A DNA stretch of 64,000 nt from NCBI RefSeq assembly GCF_905397395.1, contig NZ_CAJPVH010000016.1, positions 1 to 64,000 on the forward strand, written 5' to 3'. The position numbers were made by a program, and so were the translations under genes. Positions 1-9,233 of the stretch are shown one piece after another (within the stretch, counting starts at the first letter, position 1; each line of letters begins with the position of its first letter). The notes below the pieces were generated by a model. It had not been told where the DNA came from. It did not search any database and worked only from the letters and a program-made list of their open reading frames with translations. The DNA comes from Cupriavidus campinensis. Lineage in GTDB: Bacteria; Pseudomonadota; Gammaproteobacteria; Burkholderiales; Burkholderiaceae.

Positions 1-1314
1 CGCTTCGCCGCCGGCGGCAAGGCGCTGGGCGCCGCCGCCGTGGCGCGCTGGCTCGGGCAGTCCGCTGCCGATAGCGCTGATAGCGGCGATAGCGCCGCCG
101 CCGCCGACGATGGCCTCGGCTACGTGATGCGCGACATGGCGTTCTGGAGCCACCTCACCCAGGCCATGCGCGGCGCGCAGGACGGCGTGCCGGGCACGCT
201 CGATGCCGGCGTGGCCGAGTTGTTCCGCGCCGCCCAGCGCAGCGCGGCGGATGACTTCCAGCAGGCGCTGTCGCTGCTCAAGGAGAGCCTGGCGTGGCGC
301 CGCAGCGACCGCCTCGACCAGAGCCGCGCGGCGCTGCGCCGCTTCCACCGCGTGGTGGCGCGGGGCGGCGTCAGCGCGGCCCTGCCCACCTTCGCGGCGA
401 TGGGCCACGTGGTGCGTGCGTGGGAACACTACGCACGCGGCGACCTGGACACCGCACAGGGCGAACTGGCGCGGCTCAACGCCGATGCCGAGCTGCGCCC
501 GGTGGTGCGCTACAACCCGCGCGTGCGCTTCGAAACGCTGAACCTGGGCGCACTGGTGCGCAAGAGTCTGGCGCTGCGGCCGGACGACCCCAAGGCCAAA
601 CCCGGCAAAGTGGATCGCCACGCCGCCGCGCGCGACGCCCTCCAGGCGTTTTCCGGCGCGCTGCAGGCCGGCTACGAGGCCGATTCGGTCGATGCCGTGC
701 AGCACGCCGCCGCCAATATCGGCTGGTCGCTGTGGCTGTTCTGGCAGCACGGGCTGGTCGATGAAGGACGCGCGCTGGCCGCCGGCGACGTGCAGCGGCA
801 GGCCATGCGCTGGCTGGGCCTGTCCGAATGGATCTGTGACCGCTTCGGCGTGGGCGGCGGCTCGGCCTGGAACACGATCTTCCTGCTGCGCGTGGCACGC
901 GGCACCGCCGATGTGGAGGCCCCCGACAGCGTTGCCGCGTTCCGCAGCCAGCGGCCGCTCACCGTGGCCGCCGCCATCGACGCCCTGCGCCCCTTCCACG
1001 CCCCGTTCGCGCCGGCCAAGGGCTTCGTGCGCTGGTCGTCGGTGGCCGCCTTCGCGCTGGAGGAGCACGATGCCGGCCACGTGCGCTACAACGCGCTCCA
1101 GCTCGCCAACCTGCTGATGGAATCGGCCTGGTACCTCACCCACGAGCAGGGCGCCACGGCCATCGCCTATACCGCGATGGAGCGGCTGGCGCAGCAGATC
1201 GGCGCGCTCAGGCCCGCCGAGCGCGGCTTCTTCCGCGCCGGGCTGCGCGCGTTTCCGCCGGAGTTACGGGCGGCGGCGGCGGAAGCCATGCGCCGCCCGC
1301 GCCTCAGCCGCTGA
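1..1314 (+). CDS. Unrecognised alpha-helical protein, 5' end outside window
   Basis: The reading frame is open from base 1, so the true start lies left of the window; the GTG at 40 is only an internal candidate. About 437 residues are visible. The product is rich in Ala, Arg and Leu and looks almost wholly helical, with no signal peptide or membrane segment. An early low-complexity stretch ([11 protein letters not shown]) is encoded by three 9-bp repeats at 67-93. I recognise no family or catalytic motif. The stop codon overlaps the end of the convergent chemotaxis gene by 11 bases. Function unknown; the coding call is supported by length and codon pattern. Confidence 0.75.
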   Translation, partial: RFAAGGKALGAAAVARWLGQSAADSADSGDSAAAADDGLGYVMRDMAFWSHLTQAMRGAQDGVPGTLDAGVAELFRAAQRSAADDFQQALSLLKESLAWRRSDRLDQSRAALRRFHRVVARGGVSAALPTFAAMGHVVRAWEHYARGDLDTAQGELARLNADAELRPVVRYNPRVRFETLNLGALVRKSLALRPDDPKAKPGKVDRHAAARDALQAFSGALQAGYEADSVDAVQHAAANIGWSLWLFWQHGLVDEGRALAAGDVQRQAMRWLGLSEWICDRFGVGGGSAWNTIFLLRVARGTADVEAPDSVAAFRSQRPLTVAAAIDALRPFHAPFAPAKGFVRWSSVAAFALEEHDAGHVRYNALQLANLLMESAWYLTHEQGATAIAYTAMERLAQQIGALRPAERGFFRAGLRAFPPELRAAAAEAMRRPRLSR

Positions 1315-2953
1315 ACTGAACCGCCCGCACCGGCAACGCGCGGCGGCGCGGCGCATTGGTCATGTCGGCCACATCGCCGGCCCCTCCCCCCGCCCGGCCC
1401 GGCAGGCGGAAGAACGCCACCGCCTCGTTGAGCATGCGGCCCTGTTCGTCAAGCGAGCGGGAGGCCGTGGCGGCCTCGTGTACGAGGGTGGCGTTCTGCT
1501 GGGTGACCTGGTCGATCTGCACGATGGCCTGGTTGACCTGCTCGATGCCCCGGTTCTGTTCGGCGGACGCCGCCGCGATCTCGTTGACGATGCCCGTCAC
1601 GCGGGCCACCGCCTGGGTCACCTCGCCCATCGTCTTGCCGGCCTCGCTGGCCAGCAAGGCGCCTTCGCTCACCTGCGCCACGGAGGCCTCGATCAGCTCC
1701 TTGATCTCCTTGGCCGCGCTGGACGAACGCTGCGCCAGCCCGCGCACCTCGCTGGCCACCACCGCAAAGCCGCGCCCCTGCTCCCCGGCGCGCGCCGCTT
1801 CCACGGCCGCGTTGAGCGCGAGGATGTTGGTCTGGAAGGCGATGCCCTCGATGATGCCGGTGATATCGGCAATCTTGGCCGAACTGGCGCTGATGCCGTT
1901 CATGGTGTCCACCACGCGGCCCACCGTGCCGCTGCCCTCTTGCGCCACGGTGGCAGCGCTGCGGGCCAGTTCGCTGGCCTGGCGGGCGTTCTCGGTGTTG
2001 TGGCGCACCGTGGCGGTCAGTTCCTCCATGCTGGCGGCGGTCTGCTCCAGTGACGCCGCCTGCTCCTCGGTGCGTGCGGACAGGTCCGCGTTGCCGTTGG
2101 CGATCTCGCCCGTGGCATCGACGATGCTGGCGCTGCCCTGCCGCACGCGCGCCACGGTTTCGGTCAGGCGGTCGTTCATGTCGCGCAGCGCGCCCAGCAG
2201 GCGGCCGGTCTCGTCGTCCGAATTCACCTCGATGTGCATGCCCAGTTCGCCCCGCGCCACGGTGCGCGCCACGTTCACGGCGCGCTGGATCGGGCCGGTG
2301 ATGGCGCGCGTCAGCAGCAGGCCGCCCATCAGCCCGAACACCACGGCGGCCAGCGAGACCACGACCAGCAGGTTGCGCTGCGTGCCGTAGTCGGCCTCCA
2401 GGGCGGCCACCATCTCCTGCTGGCGCTCGTGCGTGAAGCTGGCGTAGGCGTCGGTGGCCTTGACCAGCTCGGCCAGCAGCGGACGGCACTCCGCATTCAT
2501 CCTGGCGATGGCCGCTTCCTGCTTCTTGTCCAGCGCAAGGCCGACGATGGCTGTCGCCACCGGGCCGTAGCGCGCCTCCACGGCGGCCATGCCGGCCACG
2601 AGGCCGCGCGCGGTTTCACTGACGTCGTCGCGCGACACCATCTCCCTGAGCCTGGTCATGCGCGCCGCCACGTCGTCATGCGCGCGCAGCACCTCGGCCT
2701 TTTCCACGTCGAGGTCCGCCTGCGTGGTCACCAGCACCAGATTGCGCGCGGCAATCGCGCGGCGGTCCACGGCGGAGCGCACTTGGGCGGCCACCTCGGC
2801 ACGCGCGTTGAGGCCATCGACATAGGCCTTGAAGCCGCTGGTGGCACGGTTCAGCGCGTACAGCGACAGCCCCGACACCAGCAGCACGACCAGCGCCAGC
2901 GTGCCAAAACCGGCCACGAGCTTGGTCTTGATCGAAAGATTGCGAAAGCTCAC
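1304..2953 (-). CDS. Methyl-accepting chemotaxis protein
   Basis: Membrane chemoreceptor of 549 residues that would signal through CheW/CheA to the flagellar motor. An N-terminal membrane segment (about 11-33) is followed by a roughly 155-residue periplasmic four-helix sensor, a second membrane segment (about 192-214), a HAMP linker and a long cytoplasmic signalling coiled coil. The signalling tip is typical of the family ([20 protein letters not shown], then [18 protein letters not shown]). No C-terminal NWETF-type CheR tether is seen. The start is GTG preceded by AAGGGGG. The ligand cannot be read from sequence. Flagellar genes lie about 35 kb away in the same window. Confidence 0.95.
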   Translation of the reverse strand: MSFRNLSIKTKLVAGFGTLALVVLLVSGLSLYALNRATSGFKAYVDGLNARAEVAAQVRSAVDRRAIAARNLVLVTTQADLDVEKAEVLRAHDDVAARMTRLREMVSRDDVSETARGLVAGMAAVEARYGPVATAIVGLALDKKQEAAIARMNAECRPLLAELVKATDAYASFTHERQQEMVAALEADYGTQRNLLVVVSLAAVVFGLMGGLLLTRAITGPIQRAVNVARTVARGELGMHIEVNSDDETGRLLGALRDMNDRLTETVARVRQGSASIVDATGEIANGNADLSARTEEQAASLEQTAASMEELTATVRHNTENARQASELARSAATVAQEGSGTVGRVVDTMNGISASSAKIADITGIIEGIAFQTNILALNAAVEAARAGEQGRGFAVVASEVRGLAQRSSSAAKEIKELIEASVAQVSEGALLASEAGKTMGEVTQAVARVTGIVNEIAAASAEQNRGIEQVNQAIVQIDQVTQQNATLVHEAATASRSLDEQGRMLNEAVAFFRLPGRAGGGAGDVADMTNAPRRRALPVRAVQFSG

Positions 2954-3337
2954 GGTGATCCCCCTTTTCCCGAAGGCTTGCCCGCAGGCATGCCGGATTG
3001 CGCGTCACGCACACGCGTGACGGCCGAATCGCTGAGAGCCCGTTCCCCACTCGCTGGCACATCGCGATATGACTGACTCTGCCCTTGCTGGCGCGCTCGC
3101 GATTTGGCGCGCGTACGCGCCGTGCTCTGTCTAGTGCGTGGGCTAACGGCACGCCGTGGAAACCTTTACCCCTACCGCAGTAGGGCTACCCGCAGGGAGG
3201 GAATGGTTAACCCGCGCGAAGTGACGGCACCGCCAGATTTCGGTGCAAACCCGCCCCAGGACTGGGCCAATTTTAAAGTTGCATATGTAATGCATGTTTT
3301 ATAGAATCGATCCGTCGCGGCGTTCGGCCGCGTGTTC
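2954..3337. other. Divergent intergenic region between mcp and nnrS
   Basis: This 384-base gap separates two divergently read genes. It holds an 8-bp perfect hairpin at 3003-3022 in the likely leader of the chemotaxis gene (arms CGTCACGC and GCGTGACG, loop ACAC), and an AT-rich promoter with a palindrome at 3276-3307 in front of nnrS. A short plus-strand frame at 3104-3304 has no recognisable product and runs through the promoter, so I do not call it a gene. Confidence 0.7.
3279..3307 (+). promoter_or_regulatory. nnrS promoter with NsrR-like operator
   Basis: TTGCAT at 3279-3284 and TAGAAT at 3302-3307, 17 bases apart, form a plausible sigma-70 promoter. The palindrome TGCATATGTAATGCA (3280-3294) overlaps the -35 and the spacer. 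It has the same arms and spacing as the known NsrR consensus TGCATTTNAAATGCA. NsrR is a nitric-oxide-sensing repressor, and nnrS is a known member of beta-proteobacterial NsrR regulons, so repression relieved by NO is the natural reading. Confidence 0.65.
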
Positions 3338-4555
3338 ATGCGAGCAACGATGTCCGTCCTGCTGCCGATCTCTCCCCCCTCCCGTCCCGACGCCGGCTAT
3401 CGCGGACTGCCCGTTTTCGCACTCGGCTTCCGCCCCTTCTATCTGCTTGCCGCCGCCTTCGGCGCGCTGGCCGTGCCGGCCTGGGTGGCGCTCTACCTCG
3501 GCTGGTGGCAGCCGGCCGCGCAGCCGTGGATGGGCACCATGGCCTGGCACGCGCACGAGATGGTGTTCGGCTTCGCGGCGGCGGTGGTGGTGGGTTTCCT
3601 GTTCACCGCCGGCAAGAACTGGACGGGCCTGCAGACACCGCAGGGCACCTGGCTGGCCGCGCTGGCCGGCACGTGGCTGGCGGCACGCATCCTGATGTGG
3701 GCCGGGCCGGCCTGGGCGGCCATCGCCGTGGATGCGGCGTTCCTGCCGCTGTGCAGCTTCAGCTTCTATCGCCTGCTGCGCCGGGCCAGGAACCAGCGCA
3801 ACATGGGCCTCGCCATCGCACTGGGGGTGCTGGGCGCGCTGAACCTTGCCTTCGACCTCGCCATGGCCAGCGGCCATCCCGGACTGGCCTTCCAGATGGC
3901 CGATGCGGCCACGGGGCTGGTCATCGTCTTCGTCACGGTGATCGGCGGGCGGGTGATTCCGATGTTCACCGCCAACGGCGTGCCCGGCGTGCGCATCCGC
4001 CGGATGGCGACGGTGGAGCGCGCGGTCATCGCGCTGACCCTGCTCGCCATCGTCGCCCATGCTTCGATGGTGTCGCCGCTGGCCACCACGCTGCTGGCAC
4101 TCGGCGCGGCGGCGGCGCACGGCATCCGGCTGGCCGGCTGGGACCCCCTGCGCACCTGGCGCAAACCCATCGTCGCCATCCTCCACCTGGCCTATGCCTT
4201 CCTGCCGATTGGCTTCCTGCTGATTGCCGGCGCCGCGCTGGGCTGGCTGGACCGCTCCACCGCGCTCCACGCGCTGACCGTGGGCGTGATTGGCTGCGCC
4301 ATCATGGCCATGATCACCCGCACCGCGCTCGGCCACACCGGCCGGCGGCTGGAAACCGGCCATCTGGAACACCTGGCCTACGCCTGCATCGTGCTGTCCG
4401 CGCTGGTCCGGGTGGCGCTGCCGCTCTGGCTGCCGGCGCTCAAGGCCGAAGCGGTGGCCGGGGCCGGCGCGCTCTGGGTGGCGGCGTTCCTGTGCTACCT
4501 CGTCAAATACACGCCCTACCTGTTGCAGGTGCGCGTCGACGGCAGGGATGGCTGA
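3338..4555 (+). CDS. nnrS: NnrS family haem/copper membrane protein
   Basis: Polytopic inner-membrane protein of about 405 residues matching NnrS, a haem- and copper-binding family that protects cells from nitrosative stress and is linked to denitrification. The N-terminal GLPVFALGFRPFYLLAA motif is typical, and about 12 hydrophobic segments follow. Conserved histidines occur in GTMAWHAHEMVFGF and near ALGHTGRRL. A GTG at 3332 and ATGs at 3338 and 3350 are all possible starts and none has a strong ribosome site; 3338 is chosen. The upstream NsrR-like operator supports the role. A hairpin terminator lies about 110 bases downstream. Confidence 0.92.
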   Translation: MRATMSVLLPISPPSRPDAGYRGLPVFALGFRPFYLLAAAFGALAVPAWVALYLGWWQPAAQPWMGTMAWHAHEMVFGFAAAVVVGFLFTAGKNWTGLQTPQGTWLAALAGTWLAARILMWAGPAWAAIAVDAAFLPLCSFSFYRLLRRARNQRNMGLAIALGVLGALNLAFDLAMASGHPGLAFQMADAATGLVIVFVTVIGGRVIPMFTANGVPGVRIRRMATVERAVIALTLLAIVAHASMVSPLATTLLALGAAAAHGIRLAGWDPLRTWRKPIVAILHLAYAFLPIGFLLIAGAALGWLDRSTALHALTVGVIGCAIMAMITRTALGHTGRRLETGHLEHLAYACIVLSALVRVALPLWLPALKAEAVAGAGALWVAAFLCYLVKYTPYLLQVRVDGRDG

Positions 4556-4664
4556 TGCAGGGGTATGTCGTGTCGATCTCCATCACTTGACCAGACCGTG
4601 TCTGTCCCGGGCGAGGTGACCGTGATGCGTCACACGCTGTCTGGATATGACGTCCTAGGTCTTG

Positions 4665-4688
4665 AATGCCTCCTTCGGGAGGCATTTT
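4665..4688 (+). terminator. Intrinsic terminator after nnrS
   Basis: A perfect 9-bp stem, AATGCCTCC (4665-4673) pairing with GGAGGCATT (4678-4686), is closed by the extra-stable TTCG tetraloop and followed by TT. It sits between nnrS and the next gene and reads well as a rho-independent terminator on the plus strand. Confidence 0.8.
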
Positions 4689-4746
4689 CAATTGGCCGCG
4701 TCGTATGATGAGGGCTTTCCCGCGTCGCGATCCCGCGAGGTTGGCC

Positions 4747-5553
4747 ATGCCTATCACCTATCTGCGCAGTCTCACCGCGCGCCAGCGCACTGCCCACGCC
4801 AACCGGCAACTGGCCGGATTCCTGTGCTTCGTGGCGGGCGCGGCCAATGCGGGCGGGTTCCTCGCGGTCAAGCAGTACACCTCGCATATGTCCGGCATCG
4901 TCTCGGCGATGGCCGACGATCTGGTGCTCGGCAACATCGCCCTGCTGCTCCAGGGCCTGGGCGCCTTCCTCTCCTTCCTGCTCGGCGCTGCCTGCTCCGC
5001 CATCACCATCAACTGGGCCCGGCGCAACAGCCTGCGCAGCGAATACGCGCTGCCGCTGGTGCTGGAAGCCGGCCTGCTGCTCTGCTTCGGGCTGATGGGC
5101 GCGCAACTGGGCCTGAAGCAGTGGCTGTTCGTACCGGCCACGGTGATGTTGCTGTGCTTCATGATGGGCCTGCAGAACGCGATGATCACCAAGGTTTCCA
5201 ACGCCGAGATCCGCACCACGCACGTCACCGGCATGGTCACGGATATCGGCATCGAACTGGGCAAGCTGTGCTACTGGAACTGGGCGCCGCCGCTGGGCAA
5301 CCGGCGGCCCGTGACGGCCAACCACACCAAGCTGCGCATGCTCTCCCTGCTGGTGGGACTGTTCTTCGGCGGGGGCGTGGTGGGGGCGCTGGCGTTCAAC
5401 GGCATCGGCTACACCGCCACGATTCCGCTGGCGGCGCTGCTGCTGCTGGTGGCGCTGGTGCCGGTGCTCGACGACGTGCTGCCGCGTCTCTTCCTCCTGC
5501 TGCGCGCGCGCCGGCTGGCGCGGCGCAGCCGCCGCTGGGGCCGCCGGCGCTAG
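4747..5553 (+). CDS. YoaK/DUF1275 family membrane protein
   Basis: Inner-membrane protein of 268 residues with about six hydrophobic segments, matching the DUF1275 (YoaK) family. Diagnostic features are GFLCFVAGAANAGGFLAV near the N-terminus, the loop YTSHMSGIVSAMADD, and MMGLQNAMITKVSNAEIRTT followed by HVTGMVTDIGIELG. The C-terminus is a strongly basic Arg tail. The molecular function of this family is unknown. The ATG at 4747 is chosen because GAGG lies 6 bases upstream; the frame is open further left, but that part covers the terminator of nnrS. Confidence 0.88.
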   Translation: MPITYLRSLTARQRTAHANRQLAGFLCFVAGAANAGGFLAVKQYTSHMSGIVSAMADDLVLGNIALLLQGLGAFLSFLLGAACSAITINWARRNSLRSEYALPLVLEAGLLLCFGLMGAQLGLKQWLFVPATVMLLCFMMGLQNAMITKVSNAEIRTTHVTGMVTDIGIELGKLCYWNWAPPLGNRRPVTANHTKLRMLSLLVGLFFGGGVVGALAFNGIGYTATIPLAALLLLVALVPVLDDVLPRLFLLLRARRLARRSRRWGRRR

Positions 5554-5579
5554 GCGAACAGAACAACCCGCCAGCCACC

Positions 5580-6521
5580 CTAAGCGCGCGCCGCGCGCCG
5601 CACCGCCTGCGGCGGCAGGCCGAAACCGCGCACGAAGGCCTCGCGCATATGCCGGCGGTCCCGGAAGCCGGTTTCGCGCGCCACCACGTCCAGCGGGTGG
5701 CGGCTCTGTTCGATCATCAGCCGCGCCGCCTCCAGCCGCAGGCTTTCAATCGCCTTGGCCGGCGACTGCCCGGTCTCCGCCGTAAAGATCCGGCTGAACT
5801 GGCGCGGGCTCAGGTGCACCGTCTGCGCGAGTTCCTCCACCGTCAGCGGCTGGCTCAGGTGCTTGCGCGCGTGGTCGATGGCGCGCTGGATGCGGTCTGA
5901 CTTCGGCGCCATGTCCAGCAGTTCCGAGTGCTGCGACTGCCCGCCCGCGCGCCGCTGCACCATCACCAGCTTGTGCGCGAGGGACCGCGCCGCGTCCGCG
6001 CCAAGATCCTTCTCGACCAGCGCCAGCGCCAGGTCAAACCCGGCCGTCATGCCCGCAGAAGTCCAGATCGGGCCATCGACGATATAGATCCGGTCGTCCT
6101 CCACGCGGATGTCCGGGTGCTGCTGCTGCATCGCCCGCGCGTACGCCCAGTGCGTGGTGGCGCGCCGGCCTTCCAGCAGCCCCGCCTCGGCCAGCACGAA
6201 GGCGCCGGTGCATATCGACGCCGCCCGCCGTGCGCGCGGCGCCGCGCGGCGCACGAAGTCCAGATGCGCCGCCGGCGTCGGCGTGGCGACCGGGTCCCCC
6301 ACGCCGACGATGATCCACGTATCCACCGCCGTGCGCGGGCCGGCGGCGCGCGTCTCCACATGCATGCCCAGCGAGGAGGCCACCGGCCCGCCTTCCACCG
6401 AGTAGTTGTCGATGGCGTAGAACGGCTCGCCCGCCACCATGTTGGCGTACTCGAACACGCTCTGCGTGGCCAGCGCCATCACCTGAAAGCCATCCAGCAA
6501 CAGAAATCCGATGCGATGCAT
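5580..6521 (-). CDS. GlxA family transcriptional regulator (DJ-1/PfpI + AraC)
   Basis: Regulator of 313 residues with two parts. Residues 1-180 form a DJ-1/PfpI amidotransferase-like sensor domain (RIGFLLLDGFQVMALA, nucleophile-elbow-like SICTGAFVLAEAGLL, ATTHWA). Residues about 210-310 form an AraC-type double helix-turn-helix (LTVEELAQTVHLSPRQFSRIF, then PLDVVARETGFRDRRHMREAF). It is divergent from the SDR gene at 6669, and a perfect palindrome lies between them, so local regulation of that dehydrogenase is likely. The sensed ligand is unknown. Confidence 0.93.
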   Translation of the reverse strand: MHRIGFLLLDGFQVMALATQSVFEYANMVAGEPFYAIDNYSVEGGPVASSLGMHVETRAAGPRTAVDTWIIVGVGDPVATPTPAAHLDFVRRAAPRARRAASICTGAFVLAEAGLLEGRRATTHWAYARAMQQQHPDIRVEDDRIYIVDGPIWTSAGMTAGFDLALALVEKDLGADAARSLAHKLVMVQRRAGGQSQHSELLDMAPKSDRIQRAIDHARKHLSQPLTVEELAQTVHLSPRQFSRIFTAETGQSPAKAIESLRLEAARLMIEQSRHPLDVVARETGFRDRRHMREAFVRGFGLPPQAVRRAARA

Positions 6522-6615
6522 TGATCACTCCACTACCCGCCGTGGGGTCATGTCCTGAATCCGTACCATAAACGTCATTTCGGCCATCGTCAAACGTCCC
6601 TACGATGGCATCCAT

Positions 6616-6630
6616 GGATTCGACGAATCC
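6616..6630. promoter_or_regulatory. Candidate operator palindrome
   Basis: GGATTCG-A-CGAATCC is a perfect 7-1-7 inverted repeat in the 147-base divergent region between the GlxA-type regulator and the SDR gene, about 40 bases before the SDR start. Position and symmetry suggest a regulator binding site. AraC-family proteins often use direct repeats instead, so the cognate protein is uncertain. Confidence 0.45.
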
Positions 6631-6668
6631 GATCCGACGATACGAACCGATTCACAAGGAGCATCACC

Positions 6669-7478
6669 ATGGCAATCATCCCGACCCCTCCCCTCGGCAC
6701 GGCCCTGATCACGGGCGCCTCCACCGGCATTGGCGCGCTCTACGCGGAGCGGCTGGCGCGGCGCGGCTACAACCTGATCCTGGTGGCCCGCAACCGGGAG
6801 AAGCTGAACGCGCTGGCCGCGCGCATCACGGACGAGACGCGCCGCGAAGTGGAAGTGCTGGTGGCGGACCTGAACGACCGCGCCTCGCTGGCCACGGTGG
6901 AAGACAAGCTGCGCCAGGACGCCAGCATCACGCTGCTGGTGAACAACGCCGGCGTCGGCACGCACACGCCGCTGCTGGAGAGCGATGTGGACAACATGAC
7001 GCGGATGGTCGAGCTGAACGTGACCGCCCTGACGCGCCTCACCTACGCCGCCGTGCCGGGCTTCGTGGCACGCGGGCAGGGGTCGATCATCAATATCGCG
7101 TCGATCGTGGCGGTGGCGCCGGAGATCCTCAACGGGGTCTATGGGGCGAGCAAGGCGTACGTGCTGGCGCTCAGCCAGTCGCTCCATCACGAGCTGAAGG
7201 ACCAGGGCGTGCGCGTGCAGGCGGTGCTGCCGGGCGCCACGGCGACCGATTTCTGGGCGATTGGCGGCCTGCCGGTAGAGCACCTCGACCCCGCCATCGT
7301 GATGCCGGCGGCGGCCATGGTGGATGCGGCGCTGGCCGGCTTCGACCAGGGCGAGCTGGTCACGATCCCGTCGCTGCACGCCATCGAGACGTGGCAGGCC
7401 TATGAAAGCGCGCGCCAGTCGATGATGGGCCAGCTGTCCCGTAACGAGCCGGCCCCGCGTTACGCCACGGCGGACTGA
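6669..7478 (+). CDS. SDR family NAD(P)-dependent oxidoreductase
   Basis: Classical short-chain dehydrogenase of 269 residues. It shows the Rossmann nucleotide motif TGASTGIG (about residues 17-24), NNAG in the middle, catalytic Ser in NIASIVAV, and YGASK carrying the active Tyr and Lys. An Arg after the second strand (VARNREK) favours NADPH. A strong AAGGAG lies 8 bases before the ATG. Tyr and Lys are intact, so it should be active; the substrate is unknown. It is divergent from the GlxA-type regulator and ends 3 bases before the convergent RraA-like gene. Confidence 0.93.
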   Translation: MAIIPTPPLGTALITGASTGIGALYAERLARRGYNLILVARNREKLNALAARITDETRREVEVLVADLNDRASLATVEDKLRQDASITLLVNNAGVGTHTPLLESDVDNMTRMVELNVTALTRLTYAAVPGFVARGQGSIINIASIVAVAPEILNGVYGASKAYVLALSQSLHHELKDQGVRVQAVLPGATATDFWAIGGLPVEHLDPAIVMPAAAMVDAALAGFDQGELVTIPSLHAIETWQAYESARQSMMGQLSRNEPAPRYATAD

Positions 7479-7481
7479 TTG

Positions 7482-8129
7482 TTATCGCAGTCCGAGTGAC
7501 GCAAGCGTCTCTCGCAGGCCCAGCAGCTCGACCATGGTCGCGCCCTGGGCCAGCCGCTCGCGCATCTGCGCCTCCTTCTGCTCGCGCGCCGCGCTGGCGG
7601 CGATGACCTCGGGCACCTCCTCCGCCGCCACGATGACGAGGCCATCGCGGTCTCCCACCACGATGTCGCCGGGCCGCACCACCGCCCCGCCCAGGACCAG
7701 CGGCAGGTTCAGCTTGCCCGGCTGGTGCTTGTTGGTGCCGCGAATGCTAAGGCCCCGGCAGAACACCGGGAAGCCCATCTCGACGATTTGCGAGGCATCG
7801 CGCACCGCGCCGTCGATGACCAGCCCGGCAATGCCGATCTGCTGCGCCGCGAAGGTCAGCACATCGCCCCACGGGCCGGCATCGACGAACGCCTTGGCGT
7901 CCACGACCAGCACATCGCCCGGGCGCGCCTTGGTCAGCGCGTAGTGAATCATCAGGTTGTCGCCGGGGCGGATGTCCACGGTCAGCGCCGGGCCGGCCAG
8001 CCGCATGGACGGGTCCAGCGGCGCGATGCGCGGGTCCACGGCGCCCCGCTGGCCCTGTGCCTCGTGAATCGTGGCGGTACCCAGGCGCTTGAGCTGGTCC
8101 AGCTGGGCGGCGGTGATCGAAGTTGTCAT
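7482..8129 (-). CDS. RraA-like / HMG aldolase family protein (copy 1)
   Basis: Protein of 215 residues with the RraA/4-hydroxy-4-methyl-2-oxoglutarate aldolase fold. The core GLVIDGAVRDASQI carries the substrate Arg and metal Asp. The published class II aldolase signature is D-X20-R-D-X2-E/D; here the first Asp and the RD are present but the last acidic position is Gln. Aldolase activity is therefore possible but not certain. It follows the Bug receptor gene by 18 bases in the same direction, so the two are probably one operon with the second RraA-like gene. Confidence 0.88.
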   Translation of the reverse strand: MTTSITAAQLDQLKRLGTATIHEAQGQRGAVDPRIAPLDPSMRLAGPALTVDIRPGDNLMIHYALTKARPGDVLVVDAKAFVDAGPWGDVLTFAAQQIGIAGLVIDGAVRDASQIVEMGFPVFCRGLSIRGTNKHQPGKLNLPLVLGGAVVRPGDIVVGDRDGLVIVAAEEVPEVIAASAAREQKEAQMRERLAQGATMVELLGLRETLASLGLR

Positions 8130-8147
8130 GGTGAGCGGCGATGGATG

Positions 8148-9170
8148 TCAGTCAACGGTCGCGCCGGAGCGCTTGACCAGGGATTCCCAGTACGGCAGTT
8201 CCTTGCCGATAAAGGCGCGGAACTGGGCCGGCGTGCCGCGCACGTCGCCCGAGCCCATCTCGGCCAGCTTGGCGGCGACATCCGGCTCGCCGAGCACGGC
8301 GTTGAGGTCGTCGCTCAGGCGCTGCACCAGCGGCGCGGGCGTCTCCGCCGGCACGAACAGGCCGTACCAGTTCTCGATCACGAAGCCCGGGAAGCCGGCC
8401 TCCTGCATGGTCGGCAGGTCAGGCAGCGCACGGGCGCGCTTCGCGCCCGTGGTGGCCAGCGGCCGCACGCGGCCGGACTTGAGCTGCGGTGCCAGCGCCG
8501 TGGTGGTCTCGAAGGCAATCGGCACCTGCCCCGCCAGCACATCGCTCAGCGCCGGCCCCTGGCCGCGATACGGCACGTGGATCAGGTCCAGATGGCGCTC
8601 CAGCTTCAGCAGTTCGCCCGCCAGATGCTGCGGACTGCCGCTGCCGCCCGAGGCGTAGCTGTACTTGCCCGGCGACGCCTTGACCAGATCCACCAGCTGC
8701 CCGACGTTGCTGGCCGGCAGCGCCGTGTTGACGTAGAGCACCAGCGGCACGGACGCCACCTCGCCCACCGGGGCCAGCGCGCGGGTGGGGTCCAGCTTGA
8801 GCTTGTACAGGCTGCGATTGATGACGATGCCGGTGTTGTTGCCGAGCAGCGCCGTGCAGCCATCGCCCTTGGCGCGGCCCACGAACTCGGTGCCGATATT
8901 GCTGCTGGCGCCGCCCCGGTTGTCCACGATCACCGGCACGCCAAGGCGCTTCGACAAGCCCGGTGCGACGATGCGCGCGAGGATGTCCGTGGTACCGCCC
9001 GGCGGGTAGGGCGAGACGACGCGCAGCGTGGTGCAGGGGTAGGCGGGGGTATCGGCAGCGGCGAGGGCGGTGGATTGCACGCCGGCGAAGGCTGCAGCAA
9101 AGGTCGCGGCCAGCGCGAATCCGTACGCCGCGCGCCGGCGCCCACTGGTCTGCGGGGAGGGGAATGCCAT
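8148..9170 (-). CDS. Bug/TctC family tripartite tricarboxylate-type binding protein
   Basis: Periplasmic receptor of 340 residues. The signal peptide has a twin-Arg-rich n-region (GRRRAAYGFALAATFAAAFA) with likely cleavage after an AxA site near residue 35. Family hallmarks are RVVSPYPPGGTTDILARIVA, IVDNRGGASSNIG, and GELLKLERHLDLIHVPYRGQGPA. Such proteins bind carboxylates for TctAB-type transporters, but no TctA or TctB gene is visible here, as is common for Bug orphans in Burkholderiaceae. The ATG at 9170 is chosen for its GGAGA site. It lies between two RraA-like genes, suggesting uptake of an acid they help degrade. Confidence 0.93.
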   Translation of the reverse strand: MAFPSPQTSGRRRAAYGFALAATFAAAFAGVQSTALAAADTPAYPCTTLRVVSPYPPGGTTDILARIVAPGLSKRLGVPVIVDNRGGASSNIGTEFVGRAKGDGCTALLGNNTGIVINRSLYKLKLDPTRALAPVGEVASVPLVLYVNTALPASNVGQLVDLVKASPGKYSYASGGSGSPQHLAGELLKLERHLDLIHVPYRGQGPALSDVLAGQVPIAFETTTALAPQLKSGRVRPLATTGAKRARALPDLPTMQEAGFPGFVIENWYGLFVPAETPAPLVQRLSDDLNAVLGEPDVAAKLAEMGSGDVRGTPAQFRAFIGKELPYWESLVKRSGATVD

Positions 9171-9233
9171 GTCTGTCTCCATCTCTATTTATAGTGTGCG
9201 AGGGGCCGGGGCAGCCCCTTCGCCACGCCGGGC

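Noticed and set aside
3104-3304. Possible 66-residue gene upstream of nnrS
   Set aside because: No recognisable product, weak ribosome site, and it reads through the nnrS promoter and operator.
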